A stretch of 64,000 nucleotides of DNA, taken from an uncultured Lachnospiraceae bacterium (GTDB taxonomy: Bacteria; Bacillota; Clostridia; Lachnospirales; Lachnospiraceae). Both the position numbers and the translations under genes were made by a program. The notes beneath the pieces were generated by a model, which saw only the letters and a program-made list of their open reading frames with translations, made no database searches and had not been told where the DNA came from. The stretch spans positions 1 through 64,000 of the forward strand of contig URRQ01000005.1 of NCBI GenBank assembly GCA_900550235.1. Direction: 5' to 3'. Shown here one piece after another: positions 56,680-64,000 of the stretch (positions are counted from its first letter, which is position 1; each line of letters opens with the position of its first letter).

Positions 56680-57541
56680 TTAATCTGCCTTAATTGCCCA
56701 GCGCATTTTTGTAGAACGGGCGCGACTGTTCATATTACATTCTTCGGCAGACGGACGAATTACTTCATTCGCAATCTCTTGATATATACCTGCCTTTTTT
56801 AATTCTTTAAATGCTTTCTTTACAATCCGATCCTCCCCTGAATGGAATGTAAGAATCGCCACACGCCCACCTGACGCCAATGCTTCCGGAAGTTTTTCCA
56901 TAAATTCATACAGCACTTCAAATTCACTGTTTACATCAATACGAAGCGCTTGGAATACACGGGCACAGGATTTTTTCACCGCATCTTTCCGATCTTTTTC
57001 CGGTATGAAACTCAATGCTTCCTCAATCACATGCTGCAGCTCTGTTGTTGTTTCAATTGCCTCTCCACGCCGTAGCTTCTCATGTATCAAAGCTGCAATC
57101 TCTTCTGCGTAAGGCTCGTCTGAATTTTCCCAAAGCATACCTGCAAGTTCTTCTTCCGTTACTTCTTTCAGACGCTCTGCCGCAGAAGTCCCTTTTTGTG
57201 GATTCAAACGCAGATCAAGAGGCCCCTCCTTTTTATATGTAAATCCTCTTTCCGGATTATCAATCTGCATGGAAGGCACTCCCAAATCTGCCAGCACAAA
57301 ATCAAATGGGCCATGTTCTTTGGCTACTTGATCTATGCTTGATCTCAAGAAATTCCAAAATCTCTTTTACACAGATAGAGATGTGCATTCCTACCGGTGT
57401 TCCTCCCTTTTGAATCACCTTTGCAATCGTTTCCGGATACTTTTCCGGCTGTAATTCTTTATATTTTTCCTTGTAATTTCTTGGATGTGTTCCTTTGTAT
57501 CTCACCCTTCGTTTGTGCTGCACTTCCTGCTCCACTTTCAT
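56680..57541 (-). pseudogene. RsmH/MraW-like methyltransferase with internal deletion
   Basis: Remains of a second, non-dcw RsmH-like methyltransferase typical of Lachnospiraceae. The 5' part reads RRVRYKGTHPRNYKEKY ... ICVKEILEFLEIK; the 3' part, in another frame, reads SIDQVAKEHGPFDFVLADLG, MQIDNPERGFTYK, LTFHSGEDRIVKKAF and NSRARSTKMRWAIK. Between them the SAM-binding region (expected about 60-70 residues with a DATLGxGGH motif) is gone and the frame is shifted. At the joint an 8-base direct repeat CTTGATCT occurs twice (57327-57334, 57338-57345). The protein cannot bind SAM, so the gene is dead unless the assembly is wrong. Confidence 0.85.
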
Positions 57542-57569
57542 GCTCTCCTTTTACTTGATACTGCCGTCT

Positions 57570-58700
57570 TTATTTTTGAATTCTCTCTGCAAAATCTTTC
57601 ATTACTTCAGAAATCTTAATCTGCTGTGGGCATACTTTTTCACAACTTCTACAGCCAATACACTCTGACGGTCTTTTTTCCTGCTCTACATTTTTCAATA
57701 CAGATTCCGGAATCTGTTCCAAACCTGCAAATATATTGTTATTGTATGTCTCTAACAATGATGGAATCTCCAATCCCTTCGGACAATGTGTTGTACAATA
57801 ACGACAGGCTGTACAAGGAATCATTCGTCCCATCATACCGTCTGCAATTCTCAAAATCACATTTAATTCTTCCTCATTCAAAGGCTTATCTTCCTCAAAC
57901 GTCTCAATATTTTCCTTAAGCTGTGTAAAATTCGACATACCTGAAAGAATCATTTTTACATTCGGAATTGTCTGTAAGAAACGGAATGCCCAAGCCGGAA
58001 TATTTTCGTCCGGACGTAATTCTGACAACTCTTTTTCCGCTTCTACCGACAACGAAGCAAGCTTTCCGCCTCGCAGCGGTTCCATGATCCATACAGGAAT
58101 ATCATATTCTTCTAAAAGTTCCACTTTCTCTTTTGCTTTCTGATATGTCCAGTCTAAATAGTTAATCTGAAGCTGACAAAATTCAATATGTTCTCCATAG
58201 GCTTCTAAGAATCTTCTCATTACGTCACAATCTGCATGTGCCGAAAAACCAAGATGACGAATTCTTCCGTTTTCTTTCTGTTTCAATAAATATTCCAGTA
58301 GTCCGTATTCTCTATTCAAATATCCATCAATGTTTTCTTCTGTTACACTATGGAATAAATAGAAATCAAAATACTCTACACCGCATTTTTCCAACTGTTT
58401 CTCAAAAATCTCTTCGATCTTTTTGAAGTTTTCCTCATCATATCCCGGAAATTTACTTGCAAGATAGAAACTGTCTCTAGGATGTGCGGAAAGCACCTTT
58501 CCCATAACCGTTTCAGAATTTCCGTTATGATATCCCCATGCCGTATCATAATAATTGATTCCATGCTCCATCGCATAGTCTACCATCTCTGCTGTAGCTT
58601 TCTCATCAATCTTGGAATTATCTCCATCTATTAATGGAAGTCTCATCGTACCAAGTCCAAGCATGGATAATTGCATACCTTTAAAATCTCTGTAAATCAT
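57570..58700 (-). CDS. Aldo/keto reductase with C-terminal 4Fe-4S domain
   Basis: NAD(P)H- or ferredoxin-linked oxidoreductase of unknown substrate. Residues 1-290 form the AKR barrel: LGLGTMRLP, the Asp-Tyr pair in INYYDTAWGYH, the lysine of YLASKFPG and the His in YLFHSV. Residues about 300-376 carry two ferredoxin-type clusters: CTACRYCTTHCPKG and CIGCRSCEKVCPQ. The ATG at 58700 follows GGAGG; a start at 58730 would overlap it. Common in gut anaerobes. Monocistronic in appearance. Confidence 0.92.
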   Translation of the reverse strand: MIYRDFKGMQLSMLGLGTMRLPLIDGDNSKIDEKATAEMVDYAMEHGINYYDTAWGYHNGNSETVMGKVLSAHPRDSFYLASKFPGYDEENFKKIEEIFEKQLEKCGVEYFDFYLFHSVTEENIDGYLNREYGLLEYLLKQKENGRIRHLGFSAHADCDVMRRFLEAYGEHIEFCQLQINYLDWTYQKAKEKVELLEEYDIPVWIMEPLRGGKLASLSVEAEKELSELRPDENIPAWAFRFLQTIPNVKMILSGMSNFTQLKENIETFEEDKPLNEEELNVILRIADGMMGRMIPCTACRYCTTHCPKGLEIPSLLETYNNNIFAGLEQIPESVLKNVEQEKRPSECIGCRSCEKVCPQQIKISEVMKDFAERIQK

Positions 58701-58772
58701 AATTATTCCTCCGTTCTCCAGCAAACTCATAGTTTTATTATATCAGCAGAACCTTTGAAATACAACAGACCA

Positions 58773-59519
58773 TTATCCCAACTTTCTATTTCGATATTCA
58801 TTTGCAGACATGCCTGTATATTTCTTAAACACTCTGGAAAAGTGTGCAATATCCAGAAATCCAACTTGATCCGCAACGTCTCCGACACGGAGCGAAAGGT
58901 CATTGAGTAATTGTTTTGCCTCTCGAATACGGACTTCATTCAAAAGATCGCAAAAACTTTTCTTTGTATGACCATTCAAAAGTTTACTTAAATGCCATTG
59001 ACTTACGTACATTTTTTCCGCCAATTCGCTCAATGTTAATTTTTCCGCATAATGCTCATCTAAATAATCCAACGCATTTTTTACAAGAAAGCTTCCTGCA
59101 CAGTCTTGCATTTCATCGTCTATAAATGTCGTTCCTTGTTTTCGTTTTTCCAACTTATTTACCATAAACTGGACAGCCTCTTCCAGTTCTGACAGATTGG
59201 AGGGTTTTAACAAGAACCGGCTTACACCCAAATTAATTGCAGTCTGTGCAAATTCAAAATCACGGTATCCCGTCAAGATTGTAAACATCATATCCGGATG
59301 ACCTACTCGAAGTGACGTGATCATCTGCAAACCTTGCATACCGGGCATTGCAATATCTGTAAAAACAATATCCGGTTTCTTTTTCTCTATCAGCTCCAAA
59401 CCTTCCTTCCCGTCAAATGCCGTTCCAACAATCTGACAGTCATAGTATTCCCATTTGATGACTCTCGAAAGCCCCTCAACTATAATCGGTTCGTCATCAA
59501 CTATTACTACTTTATACAT
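58773..59519 (-). CDS. AraC-type response regulator (YesN-like)
   Basis: Two-component regulator. Receiver domain at 1-120 with acidic pocket VDDE (8-11), phosphorylated Asp55 (FTDIAMPG) and Lys of LLKPSNL; a short linker; and a C-terminal AraC double helix-turn-helix (about 145-245) ending VGFLDIAHFSRVFKKYTGMSANEYR (positions 218-242). Its start overlaps the histidine-kinase stop by 8 bases. Such pairs usually control a sugar ABC transporter, but no transporter gene is adjacent, so the target is not visible. Confidence 0.93.
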   Translation of the reverse strand: MYKVVIVDDEPIIVEGLSRVIKWEYYDCQIVGTAFDGKEGLELIEKKKPDIVFTDIAMPGMQGLQMITSLRVGHPDMMFTILTGYRDFEFAQTAINLGVSRFLLKPSNLSELEEAVQFMVNKLEKRKQGTTFIDDEMQDCAGSFLVKNALDYLDEHYAEKLTLSELAEKMYVSQWHLSKLLNGHTKKSFCDLLNEVRIREAKQLLNDLSLRVGDVADQVGFLDIAHFSRVFKKYTGMSANEYRNRKLG

Positions 59520-61290
59520 ATAATCCTTCCTTTAAACATATTCTTTCTATATTACATGATGCCAAGATGATAAGTCTTGCGCATACGTGATTTTCATCAC
59601 TTTGTATGATCTTTAATCCGCAGGGTTCTCCATATAAGATTCTCAAACGTTGATGTACATTGGTAATCCCCATACTCCCTGACGATTCTGTTTTTCGGTC
59701 ATAATCCCCCTGCAATAAGCTTCTTATTTTATCCTTTGCATATTGATCAAGCTTCCCTTCGTTGATAATTTCCAAATAAAGATATTCTCCTTCCGAATAC
59801 CCTCGTAAAACCAGTTCTCTTGTTCCCTGATGACGAAATCCTGCCCCATACTCTACAGCATTTTCCAAAATTGGCTGGATAATCAATCGTGGAACCATAT
59901 AATCCATAATCTCATCCGGTATTTCTTTTACGATTTTCAGACGGTTACCAAAACGCTCCGAAATAATATACAAATATGCATCTACGTAGCTCATTTCTTG
60001 TGAAAGAGTGACTTCCGGTTCATGTTTGCGATCAATTCCTGCATTCATAATCGTAGCCAACGCTCCTATCATTTGAGATACTTTTTCATTTCCGGAAAGT
60101 CTTGCCTCCCAATTGATAATTTCCAATGTATTATTCATAAAATGTGGATTCAGATGTGACTGCAATGCCATGATCTTCGCATCTCGAAGCGCCAATTCTT
60201 CTTCGTAAATATGATCAAACCAGTTTTTCAATACTTTTGACATATGATTAAATGCTTCTGTCAGATTTTGAAATTCTTTGTTTTGTGGTTCATAGTCTAA
60301 CGTATATCCTAACTTTCCTTTCTTGATTTCTTCTGCTCCGCTTAATATCTTTTCAATCGGCTCGGAAACATGTTTGGAAAATATTCGCATCAATACAAGT
60401 AACATAGGAATCAAGCATAAAGCAATTCCTAACAGAATAGTCTCATATCCTAAAAATGGTTTAAATGCAATGCTGTCGTCAAATCTCACGAACATTGTGA
60501 AATGAAAAATCCCCGCATTCACCTCGTGATAAATACGAAGAATTCCATCTTTCCACATATAACCGGAATCATCTCCTACTTTTTTAAAATCTACTTCCTC
60601 TTCTGTTGCCTTTGTTCCCAACAATTGCAATACGAAATCATCCAGATACATCGTCACAGAGGTTCCTCTCTCATATGAAGCATATCGTTCCAAACCATAT
60701 TCCTGATTGATTTTCAACGCAAGTACCGCTATCCTGTTATCATTCAGATCATAAACATTTCTTACAAGATACAATTTTTTCCCATAGACACAAAATTTAG
60801 TTTCCTCTCGCATCATTTCTGCAAACTCTATTAGTTTTTCTCCATCTTCCTCCCAGTAATTCTGCATATATCTGGAATCTCTCGTGAAACTCTTGCGAAA
60901 AAAACTGCTATTTAAAGCATTGGGATTTTCCAAAAACCATAGTTTTGCCGTATCCACAATTTCCTGACTTCCATATTTTTGACTCATCTGTTCCTTAGAC
61001 AACGCCAAGAACTCTTCTTCCGTTATCTTTCCTTCTTCATAATCATGAAAGCCCGAGATAATTTCCCCTTCATATGATATTGCTCTTGATAGTTGTATTA
61101 CTTTTTGAAACCGTTCAACTGTTGTTCGGTCATGATACTTTAGTTGTGTGATCTGCTGTAAGATTTTACTGTGAAAGTGATTACTGTTGATATAATAAAA
61201 ATGACATAAGACAATCATTGCCATAGGAATCAAACAACAGACCGTAACCAAAACCGTCAAACGTGACTTAATTGATATTTTCTTTCGCAT
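59512..61290 (-). CDS. Sensor histidine kinase (YesM-like)
   Basis: Membrane sensor for the adjoining regulator. From the ATG at 61290 (AGGAGAAGAG ahead) the 592-residue protein has helix 1 (about 12-34), a large extracellular sensor region of dCache type (about 40-275), helix 2 (about 280-302), a HAMP linker (ISEPIEKILSGAEEI-like) and a His_kinase domain with His383 in SHLNPHFMNNTLE, an asparagine box PILENAVEYG and GSMGITNVHQRLRILYG. The ligand is unknown; relatives sense sugars. Confidence 0.92.
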   Translation of the reverse strand: MRKKISIKSRLTVLVTVCCLIPMAMIVLCHFYYINSNHFHSKILQQITQLKYHDRTTVERFQKVIQLSRAISYEGEIISGFHDYEEGKITEEEFLALSKEQMSQKYGSQEIVDTAKLWFLENPNALNSSFFRKSFTRDSRYMQNYWEEDGEKLIEFAEMMREETKFCVYGKKLYLVRNVYDLNDNRIAVLALKINQEYGLERYASYERGTSVTMYLDDFVLQLLGTKATEEEVDFKKVGDDSGYMWKDGILRIYHEVNAGIFHFTMFVRFDDSIAFKPFLGYETILLGIALCLIPMLLVLMRIFSKHVSEPIEKILSGAEEIKKGKLGYTLDYEPQNKEFQNLTEAFNHMSKVLKNWFDHIYEEELALRDAKIMALQSHLNPHFMNNTLEIINWEARLSGNEKVSQMIGALATIMNAGIDRKHEPEVTLSQEMSYVDAYLYIISERFGNRLKIVKEIPDEIMDYMVPRLIIQPILENAVEYGAGFRHQGTRELVLRGYSEGEYLYLEIINEGKLDQYAKDKIRSLLQGDYDRKTESSGSMGITNVHQRLRILYGEPCGLKIIQSDENHVCARLIILASCNIERICLKEGLYV

Positions 61291-61483
61291 CTCTCTTCTC
61301 CTTTTTCTCCTGTCATATCCTACCACAAATTTCCTATTATTCACAATCATTTTCCATTATATTCCAACAATATTAATTGAAATAGTGCAAAACATGCCAA
61401 AATTTGTATAAATTTGTTCAATTTGCATTTTACGACATAGATTTCCTAATAACTACGTCATGAAAAAAGATGAACCTTTAAAT

Positions 61484-61744
61484 TCAGTCCATCTCTTCTA
61501 CTCTTTGATTCAGCCATTCTACCGCTTCCCATATTCCATCCGTTGTAAAGGGAAAATCTTTGGATTTTTTTTCTTCTGCTTTTGTTGCCTCCCAGCAGTA
61601 TTGCCCCAACCAATAAGAAGCTCTTAATACATCTTCCTCTTCGCTTTTTTCTTTATATAGTCGAAAACGTAATTTCCCATCACTTCCTGTAAAGGCCTCT
61701 TTTTTTAACAAATTGATACTGATCATGCCTTTCAAATCTATCAT
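61484..61744 (-). CDS. Small protein of unknown function
   Basis: An 86-residue protein, not recognised: MIDLKGMISINLLKKEAFTG, then GKLRFRLYKEKSEEEDV and a Trp-rich end (YWLGQYCWEATKAEEK, GIWEAVEWLNQRVEEMD). No signal peptide. A GGTGAGG site precedes the ATG. It lies 52 bases after the pyridoxamine kinase on the same strand and could be its partner. The composition suggests a real, small, lineage-specific protein. Confidence 0.6.
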   Translation of the reverse strand: MIDLKGMISINLLKKEAFTGSDGKLRFRLYKEKSEEEDVLRASYWLGQYCWEATKAEEKKSKDFPFTTDGIWEAVEWLNQRVEEMD

Positions 61745-61796
61745 AGTATCCTCACCTTTCTCAAAATCTATCCTTAATTTTTCCCATTCCCAACCT

Positions 61797-62645
61797 CTAG
61801 TCTCTGTTACTCAATTTTTTCTGAAGCTCCGCACACAAAAATGGGATCTGATTCTGAAAATCTACCGCATATGTTCTTGCATCTTCTGATGCCATCGTTC
61901 CTTCAATACATGCCACTACAAAATCAGCCGCAAGTTTTAAAGAATCTCCTAATGAAAGTCCTCGCATTAATCCTCCTACGACAACAGAAGAATAGGCGTC
62001 TCCTGTTCCATGAAAACTCTGTGCACATTTATGAGTGAAATACTCAAATTCCTTTCCCTCTTGATCCAATGCCGCAACACCAAGCTTATTTTCCTCATAG
62101 CTCACACCTGTAATTGCCGCAGTTTTACAACCAAGTTTCAAAAGCCTTTCTAACAATTCTCTTACATAAGCTCTGTCATGTTCTGTTTTATAAGGCATTC
62201 CCGTCAACAATGCCGCTTCTGTAATATTCGGTATGATTACATCTGCTTTAGCACACACTTTCGCCATCTCTGCTGGAAACTTCTCGTCAAATGCCAGATA
62301 TAATTTTCCATTATCTGCCATGGCCGGATCTACAACAATCGTTGTATTTTCCTTTTTAAATCTGTCAAAAAACTCACAGATTTGATGACATTGTTCCGCA
62401 GAAGCAAGATATCCTGTATAGATTCCTTCAAAATCAATCTGTTCCTTCTCCCATGCATCTGCAATCGGTTCAATCTGATCCGACAGATCTTTTACTGTGA
62501 AATTTTTGAACATGGTATGTGTGGACAATACCGCTGTCGGCAAAATGCCACATTCCACTCCCATTGCTGAAATAACAGGTAATGCCACTGTAAGCGAGCA
62601 GCTTCCCACACACGATATATCTTGTAACGTCACGATTCGTTTCAT
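61797..62645 (-). CDS. pdxY: Pyridoxamine/pyridoxal kinase
   Basis: Phosphorylates vitamin B6 vitamers to salvage PLP. From the ATG at 62645 (GGAGG 9 bases ahead) the 282-residue protein starts MKRIVTLQDISCVGSCSL, has the ribokinase-fold substrate residues, VVDPAMADNGKLY, IPNITEAALLTG and the catalytic HGTGDAYSSVVVGGL with its Asp. Members with this N terminus are usually annotated pyridoxamine kinase. Alternative start at 62651 would place the binding site only 3 bases away. Confidence 0.9.
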   Translation of the reverse strand: MKRIVTLQDISCVGSCSLTVALPVISAMGVECGILPTAVLSTHTMFKNFTVKDLSDQIEPIADAWEKEQIDFEGIYTGYLASAEQCHQICEFFDRFKKENTTIVVDPAMADNGKLYLAFDEKFPAEMAKVCAKADVIIPNITEAALLTGMPYKTEHDRAYVRELLERLLKLGCKTAAITGVSYEENKLGVAALDQEGKEFEYFTHKCAQSFHGTGDAYSSVVVGGLMRGLSLGDSLKLAADFVVACIEGTMASEDARTYAVDFQNQIPFLCAELQKKLSNRD

Positions 62646-62763
62646 TTTCATCTTCCTCCATTCTTTTCCATCTAGTATAACAGAAACTGACATGATAAAA
62701 CATATCCATTCTCCCACTTTTTAACCATACCACTTTTCCATAAAAGAATTTCCTATATCGTCA

Positions 62764-62790
62764 AAAAACTCTCCATAACGGAGAGTTTTT
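62764..62790 (-). terminator. Terminator of the symporter gene
   Basis: An 11-bp stem AAAAACTCTCC / GGAGAGTTTTT with an ATAAC loop, just beyond the symporter stop codon. Confidence 0.85.
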
Positions 62791-62792
62791 GC

Positions 62793-64000
62793 CTAATTTT
62801 TATTCTTTTTTCCTTCTTCATAGCTTCGAAGTGATGCCAGCGCTTTTTTGGACATCGGGAATAAAATAAAGATATTGAACAGTGTCATTAATCCAACTCC
62901 TACATCTCCCAAATCCCACACAACTGTATATGCTGCAAGTCCTCCGATAAAAAGCATAACCAATGCAACTACTTTATATCCCGTCTGTGATGCCCAGTTG
63001 TCTCCGAATAAATATGCTACATTCGATCGGGCATAAAACAAGATTCCGATAAAAGTAGAAAAACTAAACAACCAAAGAATTACCGCAATAAATATCACTC
63101 CAAATTGTCCCATGTGATACTGCATTGCACCTTGAAGGAAATCCATTCCCACAGATCCATTGGTAAATTCAGCAGGAGTTAATAACATAATGAAAGCAGT
63201 ACAACTACAAATAACAATTGTATCAATAAATACTCCTAACGCCTGAACCAAACCAACTTTCGCCGGATGATCTGTTTCGGCAGTAGCGGCAGCACACGGA
63301 GCAGAACCTGATCCTGCTTCATTGGAGAATAATCCACGTTTTACTCCATTCATAAGAACAGCGCCAAATCCACCGGCTACAACTTGGCGAATACCAAATG
63401 CTTCTGCAAAAATCCTGCTGAACACTGCCGGAAGCTGTCCGATATTTAATACGATAATCACAATTGTCATTACAAAATAACAACCTGCCATAATCGGAAC
63501 AAGAACATCCAATACTTTTACTGTTGCATTTTTTCTTAAAACAATGATCGCAGCCAATACAACAAGAGCAATTGTCGTGTAAAGCGGCGGTATATGAAAT
63601 GCGTTGTCAAAAGCAGATGTAACCGAATTACTGATTACCTGACTGATTCCACACCAGCAGATCAAACCGGAGATTGCAAATAGTACCGGAAGAATTCTGT
63701 AACGTTTTACTTTTCCACTCTTTTCTTCTAAATATTTATGGATATAGTATGCCGGACCACCGCGAAAGCCCCCATAAAGAGGATCTTTTTCTTTATATAG
63801 CTGTGCAAGCGTTGCTTCAATAAACGCTGTGGATGAACCGATCAAAGCCGTAACCCACATCCAAAATACAGCTCCGGCTCCACCTGCCGAAATCGCCGCA
63901 ACCACTCCGACAAGATTTCCCATTCCGACACGAGTTGCTGTAGATACGATCAAAGACTGTACCACAGAAAGCGCTCCGCCTTTCCCTTTTCCGTCTTTCT
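62793..64000 (-). CDS. Alanine/glycine:sodium symporter (AGCS), 5' end cut
   Basis: Na+-coupled amino-acid importer. The frame stays open to the window edge, reading KDGKGKGGALSVVQSLIVS before the conserved TRVGMGNLVGVVAAIS, so the N terminus (about 60-80 residues) lies outside. Family motifs present are GAVFWMWVTALIGSSTAFIE-type helix (positions near the start), the YGGFRGGPAYYI signature, NEAGSGSAPCAAATAE and a last helix before a KKALASLRSYEEGKK tail. It has its own terminator. Confidence 0.93.
   Translation of the reverse strand, partial: KDGKGKGGALSVVQSLIVSTATRVGMGNLVGVVAAISAGGAGAVFWMWVTALIGSSTAFIEATLAQLYKEKDPLYGGFRGGPAYYIHKYLEEKSGKVKRYRILPVLFAISGLICWCGISQVISNSVTSAFDNAFHIPPLYTTIALVVLAAIIVLRKNATVKVLDVLVPIMAGCYFVMTIVIIVLNIGQLPAVFSRIFAEAFGIRQVVAGGFGAVLMNGVKRGLFSNEAGSGSAPCAAATAETDHPAKVGLVQALGVFIDTIVICSCTAFIMLLTPAEFTNGSVGMDFLQGAMQYHMGQFGVIFIAVILWLFSFSTFIGILFYARSNVAYLFGDNWASQTGYKVVALVMLFIGGLAAYTVVWDLGDVGVGLMTLFNIFILFPMSKKALASLRSYEEGKKNKN

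Overview
The window is chromosomal DNA of a low-GC, Gram-positive, anaerobic gut-type bacterium, most likely a Lachnospiraceae member (Mediterraneibacter/Ruminococcus gnavus-torques/Dorea neighbourhood). Supporting this are the gene orders (infC-rpmI-rplT, ireB-ruvX-DUF1292-fur-rnj, comM-dprA-topA-hypothetical-codY, trmR-trhP), an uninterrupted sporulation sigma-K gene, a CIRCE-controlled groESL, a GH112 galactosyl-N-acetylhexosamine phosphorylase, a DUF5688 gene and an RsmH-like paralogue of the type seen in this family. Almost all genes lie on the minus strand.

Layout: 1-600 holds the tail of a broken IS30-type transposase and a gene-free stretch with hairpins. 600-2000 is the IF3-L35-L20 operon with an L20-type leader that can fold as a pseudoknot, and an infC that appears to start at ATT. 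2000-9500 carries an NlpC/P60 hydrolase, the GH112 phosphorylase, a CPBP protease, and an argS-alaX pair. 9600-11240 (plus strand) is a flavin reductase-rubredoxin fusion followed by endonuclease IV behind a palindromic, PerR-box-like operator. 11280-13826 has a PepV dipeptidase, AzlCD and tRNA-Arg(CCG).

13897-23935 is the main accessory region: a sortase-assembled pilus operon. In transcription order it has a DUF5688 gene split by a 2.6-kb group II intron, a large tip adhesin with a candidate thioester domain and LPATG, a backbone pilin with LPGTG, a class C sortase, a small basal-type pilin ending in the unusual APQTN signal, and a class B sortase. The only clear promoter lies upstream of the split gene, so the pilus transcript probably runs through the intron. 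The intron ends can be set to the base: 5' GTGCG, a domain VI branch A seven bases from a terminal AT, and exons that join in frame.

24000-37300 is mainly housekeeping: a zinc-ribbon membrane protein, EF-P, YqeG phosphatase, a cell-wall amidase, GuaB, GroESL, CodY, TopA, DprA and ComM. 37440-38178 is sigK with a sporulation-type promoter. 38196-51059 covers tRNA/rRNA modification and RNA turnover (trhP, trmR, rnj, mtaB, thiI with its cysteine desulfurase, rsmE, prmA) plus a Fur protein, an HPr-like protein lacking the phospho-histidine, MntP and a cysteine desulfidase-like protein. 51075-64000 holds a FliB-like protein, SbcCD, an RsmH-like gene destroyed by an internal deletion, an iron-sulfur aldo/keto reductase, a YesMN-type two-component system, a pyridoxamine kinase and the 3' part of an alanine:sodium symporter. 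No CRISPR array, phage or restriction system was seen. The strongest candidates for novelty are the intron-interrupted pilus operon, the class B sortase/APQTN pilin pair and the L20 leader.
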